Origin: Rhizobium mesosinicum
Lineage (GTDB): Bacteria; Pseudomonadota; Alphaproteobacteria; Rhizobiales; Rhizobiaceae
DNA: 64,000 bases
Direction of reading: 5' to 3'
Assembly (NCBI RefSeq): GCF_019511345.1
Contig: NZ_JAEUAK010000004.1
Span: 186,001-250,000 of the forward strand
Under the pieces are notes generated by a model. The model was not told the origin of the DNA, made no database searches, and saw only the letters and a program-made list of their open reading frames with translations. The translations under genes and the position numbers were made by a program. Below are positions 56,776 through 64,000 of this stretch, piece by piece; position 1 is the first letter of the stretch; each line of letters starts with the position of its first letter.

Positions 56776-57283
56776 ACCTGCCGAAACGGCTTGCTTCTGT
56801 TAGACTCTTCGGTTTTTGGACGCAAGGGAAAAATGTCCCCATGATCATAAAACGAAACTTGTCCAGGAGAATGTCTGCAGCGGAGCTTTTTCCTGCCCCT
56901 TCGGTGCGGTTTGATATTCTCGCACCCCGATCATGACCGTCGGAAAAGTCTGCGGCAATAGTCTGCCTACGCCGGAACAGCATGGAATCCTTCCACTCGC
57001 GAGCAAGTCGCGTCAGGTGAGGTCGGTACTTTACGCAAATTGCCTAGATCTTTTGTTGTAGTTTTTAAGGTGGTAAGCTAGCAGCGCAATACTTACATAG
57101 AATTTTCATCATATATCGCTGTTAAGAGAGGTTATTTATTTGAATTAACCTGAAATCTATCCGCGAATAAAGCTTATGTCTGCGATGCCATCGGCTTTGA
57201 GTTCTTGAAATTAGAATTTATTCGCAATTTCGCTGCTGGACATATAAGGAAGTGAAATCGTAGAAAAGCATAGTTTCAGGCTC
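56776..57283. other. Intergenic region (508 bp) including an AT-rich stretch
   Basis: No convincing gene. The part from about 57040 to 57260 is clearly richer in A and T than the rest of the window. The proximal part must hold the tRNA promoter (TTGCGT with a weak -10 on the minus strand). Confidence 0.5.
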
Positions 57284-57517
57284 ATGACGATCGACAATAA
57301 CGGACAGGACTGTCGGCAGATGCTTGCCACTGCATTTAAAGCTCTTTCCGACGAGGCTGTGAAAGCCGGTTGGCCGGAAGGGGAGGTTGCCCTTGCACTG
57401 GCGGATATTGCCGAAGAGCATGTGGCCGAGATCGGCGCCAGGGTAATCGTCGAAGGCTTCAACCAGTCGCAGCTTTATGCCGCGAGCGGTCGGCTGAAAT
57501 TCCGGGGCGAACTCTGA
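57284..57517 (+). CDS. Small acidic helical protein, unknown
   Basis: A 77-residue frame (MTIDNNGQDCRQMLATAFKALSDEAVKAG to ...LYAASGRLKFRGEL), with a helical, acidic centre (GEVALALADIAEEHVAEIGARVIVEGF). CAGG lies five bases before the ATG. It follows an AT-rich upstream region that could hold its promoter. No family recognised. Confidence 0.5.
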   Translation: MTIDNNGQDCRQMLATAFKALSDEAVKAGWPEGEVALALADIAEEHVAEIGARVIVEGFNQSQLYAASGRLKFRGEL

Positions 57518-57948
57518 TCAGTCCGTCAATCCTCATGGCAGCAGCCGGGCTGTTCTGGCAGCCGTCATGAAAGACGCCCGTGCCGCGCGAGGAATTCTCA
57601 TTCCATCCATTGCATCGAGACAGTGCTGGAAGGCAAGCGGTATCCACGGCCGCGCTTGGCCGGCAAGCGCCTGAGATATTCGACAGCTTCCCAGGCAGTT
57701 GAAACGAGGAAGCCGCTGCTTGGAGATTGACCCTCACGGGCGAGGGGAAGCGTTTTTCGCTCACGGCTCTCTCATTCCAGATGGATTTCCAAACGGCCCG
57801 CAACGCACGAGACAACAGATTGTTCCCGATTTTGATTTGCGTAGTTGCTAAAGTTTTGCGCCACGCGCATAATATTTGACAAGGCTGGCAGGGAGGGCGT
57901 CGGCTACGCAAAATGATGCGTTATGCCCTCTGAGGGAAATGCGGCGCG
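57518..57948. other. Intergenic region (431 bp)
   Basis: No gene supported in either strand. A TTGACA at 57876 could be a -35 for the next ORF, but no good -10 follows at the proper distance. Confidence 0.45.
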
Positions 57949-58161
57949 ATGTTGAAATCGTCAGTTCATCCCCAGGATTTACCGCTCTTTTCGGAAGATA
58001 TCGACCTGCTTTCCCAGGTCCTTACCCAGGTTTGCGATGAGAGCGGCATCGCTCCGCGCACGCCGGAAGCCGATAGGATCGGCGCGGCACTCATCCAGCT
58101 TTACAGACAAGGCGTGAAGGATAGCGGCAAGCTGACCACTCTCGCCAAGACCTATCTCTAA
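57949..58161 (+). CDS. Small protein, unknown (70 aa)
   Basis: A 70-residue frame (MLKSSVHPQDLPLFSEDIDLL, then VLTQVCDESGIAPRTPEADRIG, ending TLAKTYL). GAGGGAAA lies upstream. It resembles small helical proteins common in rhizobia; function unknown. Its TAA stop is the first codon of a small TAAAGC/GCTTTA palindrome. Confidence 0.55.
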   Translation: MLKSSVHPQDLPLFSEDIDLLSQVLTQVCDESGIAPRTPEADRIGAALIQLYRQGVKDSGKLTTLAKTYL

Positions 58162-58184
58162 AGCTTCCCGGTTCGAATGCTTTA
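58159..58184. repeat. Short palindrome at the stop of the 70-aa gene
   Basis: TAAAGC and GCTTTA arms with a 14-base loop. It may be a truncated relative of the TAAAGCG-ended elements elsewhere, or a chance terminator. Confidence 0.35.
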
Positions 58185-58207
58185 AGCTGTGCAGAAGGAT
58201 GCCGAGC

Positions 58208-58370
58208 TCAGTTCTGCTCGATCGAGACACTGTCCTTGCCGATGCTCATCTCGATGCCCTCCGGCTTGCTCTCCTCATGGAAGATATAGACGCCGAGGCC
58301 GACGACCGCGGGGCGACGAGCACGCCGATAATAAGGTAAACACCGCCACAGCCGAAGCGCCTGAGATGGC
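58208..58370 (-). pseudogene. Possible frameshifted small membrane-protein remnant
   Basis: One frame reads GCGGVYLIIGVLVA (a transmembrane start). After a C-run near 58307-58312 a second frame continues as VVGLGVYIFHEESKPEGIEMS and ends GKDSVSIEQN-stop at 58208. Joining the two by a single inserted base would give one short helix with a charged tail. No good start codon is present in the first frame. It lies directly after the XRE gene on the same strand. Confidence 0.3.
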
Positions 58371-58381
58371 GCTTGGTTCCG

Positions 58382-58675
58382 TCAGTCGTCGTTGGCTGCG
58401 TTGAGGTTTTCGGGCCGGATGCCGTCATCACTGGATGTGCGGGTGCGCAGACGTATGCCAGGGCCGCCCTCATCCTGATTGCCGCTGGCGATGAAGATGA
58501 TGCCGTAGGCCTCCAGCGTGTTGCGCACATCGATCATGGCGCGGGTCTCGCCCGCCCATTCGCCGTTTTCCAGCGCAGTAACCGTTTCAACGGAAAGTCC
58601 TGCATGAGCCGCGAGGTCCTCGATGCTCATGCCGATCATGGCGCGCGCGCCGCGTATCTGTGCCCCAGTAATCAT
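58382..58675 (-). CDS. XRE-family HTH regulator coupled to the polysaccharide genes
   Basis: A 97-residue protein with an XRE helix-turn-helix (ITGAQIRGARAMIGMSIEDLAAHAGLSVETVTALENGE) and a short tail that ends in a disordered acidic stretch. Its ATG overlaps the stop of the upstream polymerase/ligase gene (ATGA), so it is made with the exopolysaccharide genes. Target genes are unknown; feedback on the cluster is possible. Confidence 0.85.
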   Translation of the reverse strand: MITGAQIRGARAMIGMSIEDLAAHAGLSVETVTALENGEWAGETRAMIDVRNTLEAYGIIFIASGNQDEGGPGIRLRTRTSSDDGIRPENLNAANDD

Positions 58676-59946
58676 GCCGGAAATCTAGCGCGTTTGCCGA
58701 ACTTCTCAAGTGTTTGTGAACGGCTCGAGCGCTTATGGCGAGCTTCCAGCGCGGCGCAGCCCCAGACTATGCCGAACAACAGGTAAACGTGGCGCCAGTG
58801 GTCGATGTCGATGACGTTTCCGATCGCCGCGTGGCCTAGAACTGAGATCCATGCGACCATAAGGAAAGGCTGCCATGGCCGGTCGAGTAATATGTTGCGG
58901 AAGCCGAGAGTGAGCGTCCAGCACAGCAGGCCCACATAGCTGACGAAACCCAGCCAGCCATAAGTGGTCAACGACTTCAGCCAGATATTGTGCTCGTCCT
59001 CTGGAAACATGGTGCCGAAGACAAGCGGCCCAATACCGAGTGGCCGTTCCATCATCATTTGGAAGCCGATACGGTGGCGGTCGAAACGACCGAGGTGCTC
59101 ACCATCATATTGCTGCACGAGCTGCGCGCGCGCCGAGAAAAGCTCGCTGACCTTGGGAACCTGCAGAGCAATCAGTAGCGAGGCCGCCATCAGGATGATG
59201 GCGCCAAGTGACAGGACCAGCACTCTGAGCCGAAAGGCGCCGCTCCGCTCCTTCAGCAGCATGATGAAGATCAGTATCAACACCGTGACGGCGAAAAGAC
59301 CCCAGGCCGCACGCGAAAAGGAGAGGAAGATGCCGAGCGCCAGGATGAGCAGCGCTCCGGCCTTGAACGGCGATGTTCTGAGATTCCCGGCGAGAATGCC
59401 ATGGACGAGGTAAAGCGCCGGCGGCGCGAGAAAGGGACCGAAAACGTTCGGATCCTGGAAGGCGCCCTTGGCGCGGTCGTAGAGTGTGAAGACTTGCGAA
59501 CCCGGAAAGGCGTGGAAATAGCCGAGAATGCCGAGCAGAGAAGTGATAACAGCCGCAAAGCTCCACGCATTGAAGATCAGCGGCAGCCGCTTGTGGCTGT
59601 CCTCGATGATTGCGGCATAGAAGATCGAGGTCAGCGCAAGGAAGGTGGAGACGGCAATATACATCGGGCCGGTCGCCAGGTCCCGCATCTGGGTGAGCGA
59701 CAGCATGCCGCCGATATTGAAGGTCAGGAGCAGTGCCAGAAGCGGAGCGGTGGTGCGGGAGATTTTCAGGCCGAGGATGAACCAGAGGCCGATCAGACCT
59801 GCCATCCAGAGTTCGTAAGGCGCCGGCTCGTCAATAACGAAACCCGAGAGAAAGACACCGAAAGCGACCGCCGCCGAACCGATGAGGCGCAGCGTCAGCC
59901 GTTGCGGCTGAGCCACGCGCGCAGAGGAGGCGCCGATCGCGCTCAA
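58672..59946 (-). CDS. O-antigen ligase/polymerase-family membrane protein
   Basis: A 424-residue protein with about 11 transmembrane helices of the Wzy_C/RfaL superfamily. The large periplasmic loop and the conserved block GIGPLVFGTMFPEDEHNIWLKSL typify this group. In an EPS cluster it most likely polymerises repeat units (like ExoQ), though ligase function cannot be excluded. The start overlaps the stop of the sugar transferase gene (ATGA). Confidence 0.85.
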   Translation of the reverse strand: MSAIGASSARVAQPQRLTLRLIGSAAVAFGVFLSGFVIDEPAPYELWMAGLIGLWFILGLKISRTTAPLLALLLTFNIGGMLSLTQMRDLATGPMYIAVSTFLALTSIFYAAIIEDSHKRLPLIFNAWSFAAVITSLLGILGYFHAFPGSQVFTLYDRAKGAFQDPNVFGPFLAPPALYLVHGILAGNLRTSPFKAGALLILALGIFLSFSRAAWGLFAVTVLILIFIMLLKERSGAFRLRVLVLSLGAIILMAASLLIALQVPKVSELFSARAQLVQQYDGEHLGRFDRHRIGFQMMMERPLGIGPLVFGTMFPEDEHNIWLKSLTTYGWLGFVSYVGLLCWTLTLGFRNILLDRPWQPFLMVAWISVLGHAAIGNVIDIDHWRHVYLLFGIVWGCAALEARHKRSSRSQTLEKFGKRARFPA

Positions 59947-61505
59947 TAGGCGTTTTCCGTGTTGAGTAGCCGGACGGGTGTCAGAAACAGGATCTTCAGG
60001 TCGAACCAGAGCGACCAGTTTTCGATATAGTAGAGATCATAGGCCGTGCGGAACTTTATCTTGTCGTCATTGTCCACTTCGCCGCGCCAGCCATTGATCT
60101 GAGCCCAGCCGGTAACGCCGGGTTTGACGCGGTGGCGAGCAAAATAGCCGTCGACGATATCGGCGAAAGCGCGGTCGTGCGCCTGGGCGAGCACGGCGTG
60201 TGGACGCGGGCCGACCAGCGAAAGCTCCCCTTTCAGTACGTTGAAAAGCTGCGGAAGCTCATCGATCGAGGTCTTACGGATGAAGCGGCCGACACGGGTG
60301 ACGCGCGGATCGCCCTTGGTGACGGCGGCCTTTGCCGTCGGGTCGCTCATGTTGGTGTACATTGAGCGGAACTTGAAGACGTTGATGACTTCATTGTTGA
60401 AGCCATGACGCTTCTGCATGAAGAAGACCGGCCCTTCCGACGTCGCCTTCACGGCAATCGCCGTTGCCACCATAATGGGCCAGAGCAGGCAGAGCGCGAT
60501 GGTGGCAAAGAAGATATCGAAGGCGCGCTTGGCAACAGAATCCCAATCGCGGATCGGCTTCTTGAAGATGTCGAGCATCGGCACCGCGCCTACATGCGAA
60601 TAGGCGCGGGGGCGGAAACGCAGGCGATTGGCGTGTGCGGCAAGGCGGATGTCGACCGGCAGCACCCAGAGCTTCTTCAAAAGTTCGAAGATGCGGGCTT
60701 CCGCGGAAAGTGGCAGCGCGATGATCAGCATGTCGATGCGTGTCATCCGCACGAATTCGACGAGTTCGCTGACCGTGCCAAGCTTCGGATAGCCGGCGAC
60801 CATGATTGGCGAGCGCTTTTCGCCGCGGTCGTCGAAAATGCCGCAGACGCGGATGTCGTTATCCGCCTGCTGCTCCAGCATACGGATCAGTTCCTTGGCC
60901 GGCTCGCCGCCGCCGACAATGACGGCGCGGCGCTCCATGATACCGTTGCGCGCCCAGCGGCGCACGCCCTGCGCCACGAGGAAGCGGTCGATTACGAGGA
61001 AGAGCGCGCCTGCAACAAACCAGATGGCGTAGGATTGCGCAGTCGCGGCGCTGAGACCGCGCAGGAGCGAAAAAGCCCCTGTTGTCAGCACGAAGACGAT
61101 GGCGAATGCTGCGAACGCCCGCGGCAGATATCGCACACGGGCTCTGAGAGCCGAAATGGAATAGGTGTCGGCAAGCTGAAGCGCCACGACCGTCAATGCC
61201 GAAACGATCGCAGCCATGACGGCCCGCATCAGGATGCCGTCGCTGCCGTCGCCGGGCGCGGAATAAAAGCCGAGGAGACCGATGGCGAACTGCGTCAGGA
61301 ATTCCAGCAGCCGCAACTGGCCGATAATGATGACAGGCGAATAGGTTCCGTTACGGAACTGTTCGGCGATCTGACGCGCGTAGGGATTGATACCAGGCGT
61401 CTCGCCGGCAGCATGCCTGGAGGCGTCGTTGCGTGTCTCGGTATCTGAGACCTGCTTGCGCAGGGCTTCCACGTCGAACTGTCCGCTCTTTTCCAGCTTG
61501 TTCAT
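59943..61505 (-). CDS. Undecaprenyl-phosphate sugar-1-phosphate transferase (WcaJ type)
   Basis: Starts the repeat unit by moving a hexose-1-phosphate (probably glucose or galactose) from UDP-sugar to undecaprenyl phosphate. The 520 residues comprise five N-terminal helices, a CoA-binding-like domain ([20 protein letters not shown]) and the C-terminal transferase with [34 protein letters not shown], and [25 protein letters not shown]. The [11 protein letters not shown] block and the final catalytic region are intact. Confidence 0.92.
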   Translation of the reverse strand: MNKLEKSGQFDVEALRKQVSDTETRNDASRHAAGETPGINPYARQIAEQFRNGTYSPVIIIGQLRLLEFLTQFAIGLLGFYSAPGDGSDGILMRAVMAAIVSALTVVALQLADTYSISALRARVRYLPRAFAAFAIVFVLTTGAFSLLRGLSAATAQSYAIWFVAGALFLVIDRFLVAQGVRRWARNGIMERRAVIVGGGEPAKELIRMLEQQADNDIRVCGIFDDRGEKRSPIMVAGYPKLGTVSELVEFVRMTRIDMLIIALPLSAEARIFELLKKLWVLPVDIRLAAHANRLRFRPRAYSHVGAVPMLDIFKKPIRDWDSVAKRAFDIFFATIALCLLWPIMVATAIAVKATSEGPVFFMQKRHGFNNEVINVFKFRSMYTNMSDPTAKAAVTKGDPRVTRVGRFIRKTSIDELPQLFNVLKGELSLVGPRPHAVLAQAHDRAFADIVDGYFARHRVKPGVTGWAQINGWRGEVDNDDKIKFRTAYDLYYIENWSLWFDLKILFLTPVRLLNTENAY

Positions 61506-61560
61506 GGGGCTTCATCGCTCGTTGATGTGAGCGGGATAACAGAAAGCCCCTAAGAAACTT

Positions 61561-62730
61561 TTACGAGACGGCCGGGATTGCCTGTGCCGCAGCGGGATTG
61601 ACGAGCTCGCCGTAGAGTTTCAGCACTTCGCGGGCCATGACCGGGGCGGAAAAGACCGACTTGACCGCGTCGGGGGAGGGCATGACCTTGTCGTGCCAGC
61701 CGGGTACCGTCAGTGCTTCAGCCATCACCCGCGCCAGATCATCGGAATCTCCCGGTGTCACCAGTGCGGGACTTTCGGCGCCGAGGACCTCGGGAATACC
61801 GCCGACGCGCGAGGCGATAACGGTCTTGCCCGCGCCGAGGCCTTCCAGCACAATATAGGGCATGGCTTCGGCGCGGGAGGGAACGACGAGGTTCTGCGCC
61901 ATGGAGAAGGCATCCTTCACGCGCATGGCCGGCAGCATGCCGATGCGCTTGCCGAGGCCGCGCTCCACCATCATCTCGCGATAACGGTCGCGGTCCGGGC
62001 CATCGCCGATCATCAGCGCCGAAAGCGGGCGACCGAGCAGGCGCTCGGTCTTGGCGAACGCATCGATGAAGATATCGGGACCCTTCAAGTCGCGCAGCAT
62101 GCCGACATAAATGAAATGCACGGCATCGGAACGGGTCGGGATATCGGAAAAATCCCGCGCCCCGATGCCGTTATAGATCAGCCGGTTCGTGACCCGAGGC
62201 CGGCCCACCTTGGTGGCATAGGTTTGTCGCTCGTATTCACAGATGAAGACCAGCGCATCGGTGAAATATTCCTGCAGCCGTTCCATGCGCAGCACGAACT
62301 GGCCGAGCATGGAGGCGCGGGAGTAATGCAGGCTTCCGCCGTGGGCGGTATAGAGGCGGGCTACGCGATACCTGTTGACCCGCAGGGCTGAGCCGGCAAG
62401 CCGCGCAAGCACACCGCCCTTGGCGCCGTGCCCATGCAGCACATCCGGCCGCAAGCTCCTTATTTCCTTGAATGTGTTCCAGAGTACCTTGGCATCAGCC
62501 GGACTGATGGAGCGCCGGATCGGAATGCGCGTCAGCCCGAGCGAAAGAAAAGGACGGATATCATCGAAGAGACTGTCCTCATATTCGCCGCCGGTCGAGC
62601 TGTCGCAGATGATGCCGATTTCGTGGCCCGCCCGGCTGTGCTCCTCCACCAGGTCGCGGACATGGCGGAAAATTCCGCCGACCGGCGACCGGAAGCAGTG
62701 AAGAATGCGGAGGGGCCTCTGCTCTGCCAT
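61561..62730 (-). CDS. Glycosyltransferase family 4
   Basis: A 389-residue GT-B transferase of family GT4. N-terminal acceptor domain (ILHCFRSPVGGIFRHVRDLVEEHSRAGHE) and C-terminal donor domain (HFIYVGMLRDLKGPDIFIDAFAKTE, then VVPSRAEAMPYIVLEGLGAGKTVIASRVGGIPEVL with the E-x7-E motif). It adds a sugar to the EPS repeat unit; the sugar is unknown. It follows the OPX gene after three bases. Confidence 0.9.
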   Translation of the reverse strand: MAEQRPLRILHCFRSPVGGIFRHVRDLVEEHSRAGHEIGIICDSSTGGEYEDSLFDDIRPFLSLGLTRIPIRRSISPADAKVLWNTFKEIRSLRPDVLHGHGAKGGVLARLAGSALRVNRYRVARLYTAHGGSLHYSRASMLGQFVLRMERLQEYFTDALVFICEYERQTYATKVGRPRVTNRLIYNGIGARDFSDIPTRSDAVHFIYVGMLRDLKGPDIFIDAFAKTERLLGRPLSALMIGDGPDRDRYREMMVERGLGKRIGMLPAMRVKDAFSMAQNLVVPSRAEAMPYIVLEGLGAGKTVIASRVGGIPEVLGAESPALVTPGDSDDLARVMAEALTVPGWHDKVMPSPDAVKSVFSAPVMAREVLKLYGELVNPAAAQAIPAVS

Positions 62731-62733
62731 CGG

Positions 62734-63309
62734 CTAGAAGAGCCGTTCACGAACATAGATCGTGTCACCGGCGATGATCGGGCCGGAAATATTGACGCGG
62801 CCGGTCAGCACCTGTCCGTTGATCTTGCGTGTGACGTCGACCATGCTCTGGTTGGCGCGGCTGGTGAAGCCGCCGGCAACTGCAATGGCGTTCTGCACGG
62901 TCATGCCGGGGACATAGGCATATTGGCCAGGCTGGCCGACCTCGCCCATGATGTAGACGGAGCGATACCGGTCGACATCGATCGTAACATCGGGATCCCG
63001 AAGATACCCTTGCTGCAGCTTCTGCGCGATCTGGCCGGAAAGCTGCTGCAAGGTGCGGCCGCGGGCAGGGACCTGGCCGATAAGGGGGAACGCGACATAG
63101 CCCGCCTGATCCACCGTATAGGTATTGGTCAGCGTCGGCTGGTCGAAGACGGTGATGCGCAGGCGGTCGCCACTGTCGAGCGAATAGGGCTGGATCGTCG
63201 CCTGGTTGAAGGCCTTCGGTGCCGGCCGATAGGTGGTGCAGCCGCCCAATGCAGCCATCATGGCGGCGACGCTCATAGCCATCAAGGTCTTGGGCTGGAC
63301 GAAGGGCAT
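62734..63309 (-). CDS. Polysaccharide export lipoprotein (Wza/OPX type)
   Basis: Outer-membrane auxiliary protein for polysaccharide export; 191 residues. The lipobox is ALGGC (C24). The poly-export domain reads YSLDSGDRLRITVFDQPTLTNTYTVDQAGYVAFPLIGQV and a SLBB domain follows (VYIMGEVGQPGQYAYVPGMTVQNAIAVAGGF). It is short, without the extra SLBB repeats of Wza. Start at 63309 was chosen to give a normal lipoprotein signal; the ribosome site is weak. Confidence 0.88.
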   Translation of the reverse strand: MPFVQPKTLMAMSVAAMMAALGGCTTYRPAPKAFNQATIQPYSLDSGDRLRITVFDQPTLTNTYTVDQAGYVAFPLIGQVPARGRTLQQLSGQIAQKLQQGYLRDPDVTIDVDRYRSVYIMGEVGQPGQYAYVPGMTVQNAIAVAGGFTSRANQSMVDVTRKINGQVLTGRVNISGPIIAGDTIYVRERLF

Positions 63310-63497
63310 CCGCTTGCTCACAGGAAGATAATTCGGTCGAGCCGTTATCGATCTATTAGGGTTAATGCCCGGTAAAAAATCCGCCGATTTTCGCAAATCC
63401 TTTTGTCAGATGCACCTCGTTTGCGAGGGAGTTGCCATTAACCGTTGAGTTACCATGGTCGTTTACGCTTGCGGCAGTTCGTATTGGAGTAATGAGT

Positions 63498-64000
63498 ATG
63501 TCCCGCGTAGCGAGTGATCAGGATGTGGACATCGACCTCGGCCAGCTCGCGCGCGCGGTCTGGGCCCGCCGGCTGAGAATAGTGACGATCACCGCATTGG
63601 GTGCGGCTGTCGCTTTTGCCGGCGCCAAGGTAGTTTCGCCGCAATATCGCAGCGAGACGCGCCTCCTCATCGAGCCGCGCGCTCCCGCATTCGCCAGTAC
63701 GCAAACGAACGACGCCAGTGCCGGACCACTGCTCGACGAGTTGAATATATCGAGCCAGGTGCAGATCTTGCAGTCGGCAGATCTCATCAAGCAGGTCATC
63801 AACAATCTGAAGCTCTATAATCTGCCGGAATTCGATGCCGCTGCGAACGGATCCGCGCTCGGCGATATTCTCGTGGCGCTGCACCTGAAGAAAAACCCGC
63901 TGGAAAATCCGCCGGAAGAGCGTGTCATCGACGCCTTCACGCAGCGCCTGCAAGTCTATCAGGTGCCAGGCTCGCGCGTCATCGGCATCACCTTCACCTC
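63498..64000 (+). CDS. Polysaccharide chain-length/tyrosine-kinase protein (Wzc/ExoP type), 3' end outside window
   Basis: The first 167 residues of a Wzz-domain protein: IDLGQLARAVWARRLRIVTITALGAAVAFAGAKVV contains the first membrane helix, followed by the periplasmic YRSETRLLIEPRAPAFAS and VQILQSADLIKQVINNLKLYNLPEF. The kinase domain, if any, is beyond the end of the window. It is divergent from the OPX gene. ATG at 63498 has GGAG at ideal spacing; the ATG six bases before it does not. Confidence 0.85.
   Translation, partial: MSRVASDQDVDIDLGQLARAVWARRLRIVTITALGAAVAFAGAKVVSPQYRSETRLLIEPRAPAFASTQTNDASAGPLLDELNISSQVQILQSADLIKQVINNLKLYNLPEFDAAANGSALGDILVALHLKKNPLENPPEERVIDAFTQRLQVYQVPGSRVIGITFT

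Overview
The window is 64 kb of a GC-rich chromosome that reads as a member of the Rhizobiaceae, most likely Rhizobium of the leguminosarum/etli group. This is inferred from gene order (yceD-plsX-fabH-ihfA-merR, ribD/ribE/ribH-nusB, the LdtR-LdtP pair, a BcsN-containing cellulose operon), from rhizobial-type intergenic palindromes, and from alphaproteobacterial proteins such as the ubiquinol-cytochrome c chaperone, the FATGY-type response regulator and the K+-independent H+-pyrophosphatase. No phage, insertion sequence, CRISPR array or plasmid function was seen. Most of the window is core chromosome.

Layout. 1-4.5 kb: end of hdaA (DnaA inactivation), then ppk and ppx (polyphosphate synthesis and breakdown). 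4.5-10.2 kb, minus strand: phytase-like esterase, membrane class III nucleotide cyclase, RNase D, a small membrane ORF and a Tat-exported multicopper oxidase. 10.4-16.6 kb: aspS, an unrecognised secreted protein, parC, an SRPBCC protein. 16.6-20.7 kb, minus strand: a Doc/AbrB-type toxin-antitoxin pair, a DMT exporter coupled to bpt, an RDD protein and hemB. 20.8-23.8 kb: DUF6163 protein, ldtR and ldtP (cell-wall L,D-transpeptidase and its MarR-type regulator). 24.0-30.6 kb: glyA, nrdR, ribD, ribE, ribH, nusB, with three minus-strand genes between ribE and ribH. 30.8-38.2 kb: hppA, bamE, cytochrome bc1 chaperone, yceD, plsX, fabH, ihfA, merR. 38.3-40.8 kb: a FATGY-type single-domain response regulator, a hybrid histidine kinase and a small secreted protein.

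41.2-50.5 kb is a complete cellulose operon, bcsN-bcsA-bcsB-bcsZ-bcsK. The genes from bcsA to bcsK are translationally coupled, and BcsA carries a PilZ (cyclic di-GMP) domain. 50.6-58.2 kb is a looser region: HAD phosphatase, outer-membrane beta-barrel, small unknown proteins, a protein-isoaspartate methyltransferase fused to an erythromycin-esterase domain, a PEBP protein, tRNA-Pro and several orphan ORFs. 58.2-64 kb is an exopolysaccharide cluster: XRE regulator, O-antigen-ligase/polymerase, polyprenyl-P sugar-1-P transferase, GT4 and OPX lipoprotein on the minus strand, and a divergent Wzc-type chain-length protein that runs off the end.

Most notable signals. (1) A roughly 180-bp palindromic repeat lies in frame inside ribD and adds about 60-70 residues to an otherwise normal enzyme. 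(2) Three exact GGAAC-N16-CGTT (EcfG general-stress type) promoter matches lie, correctly oriented, upstream of three secreted or stress-type genes, not far from the FATGY response regulator. (3) An identical 13-residue peptide occurs in the linkers of BcsB and BcsK, encoded by largely different codons. (4) A methyltransferase-esterase fusion. (5) A dispersed palindromic repeat family whose ends supply stop codons of neighbouring genes.
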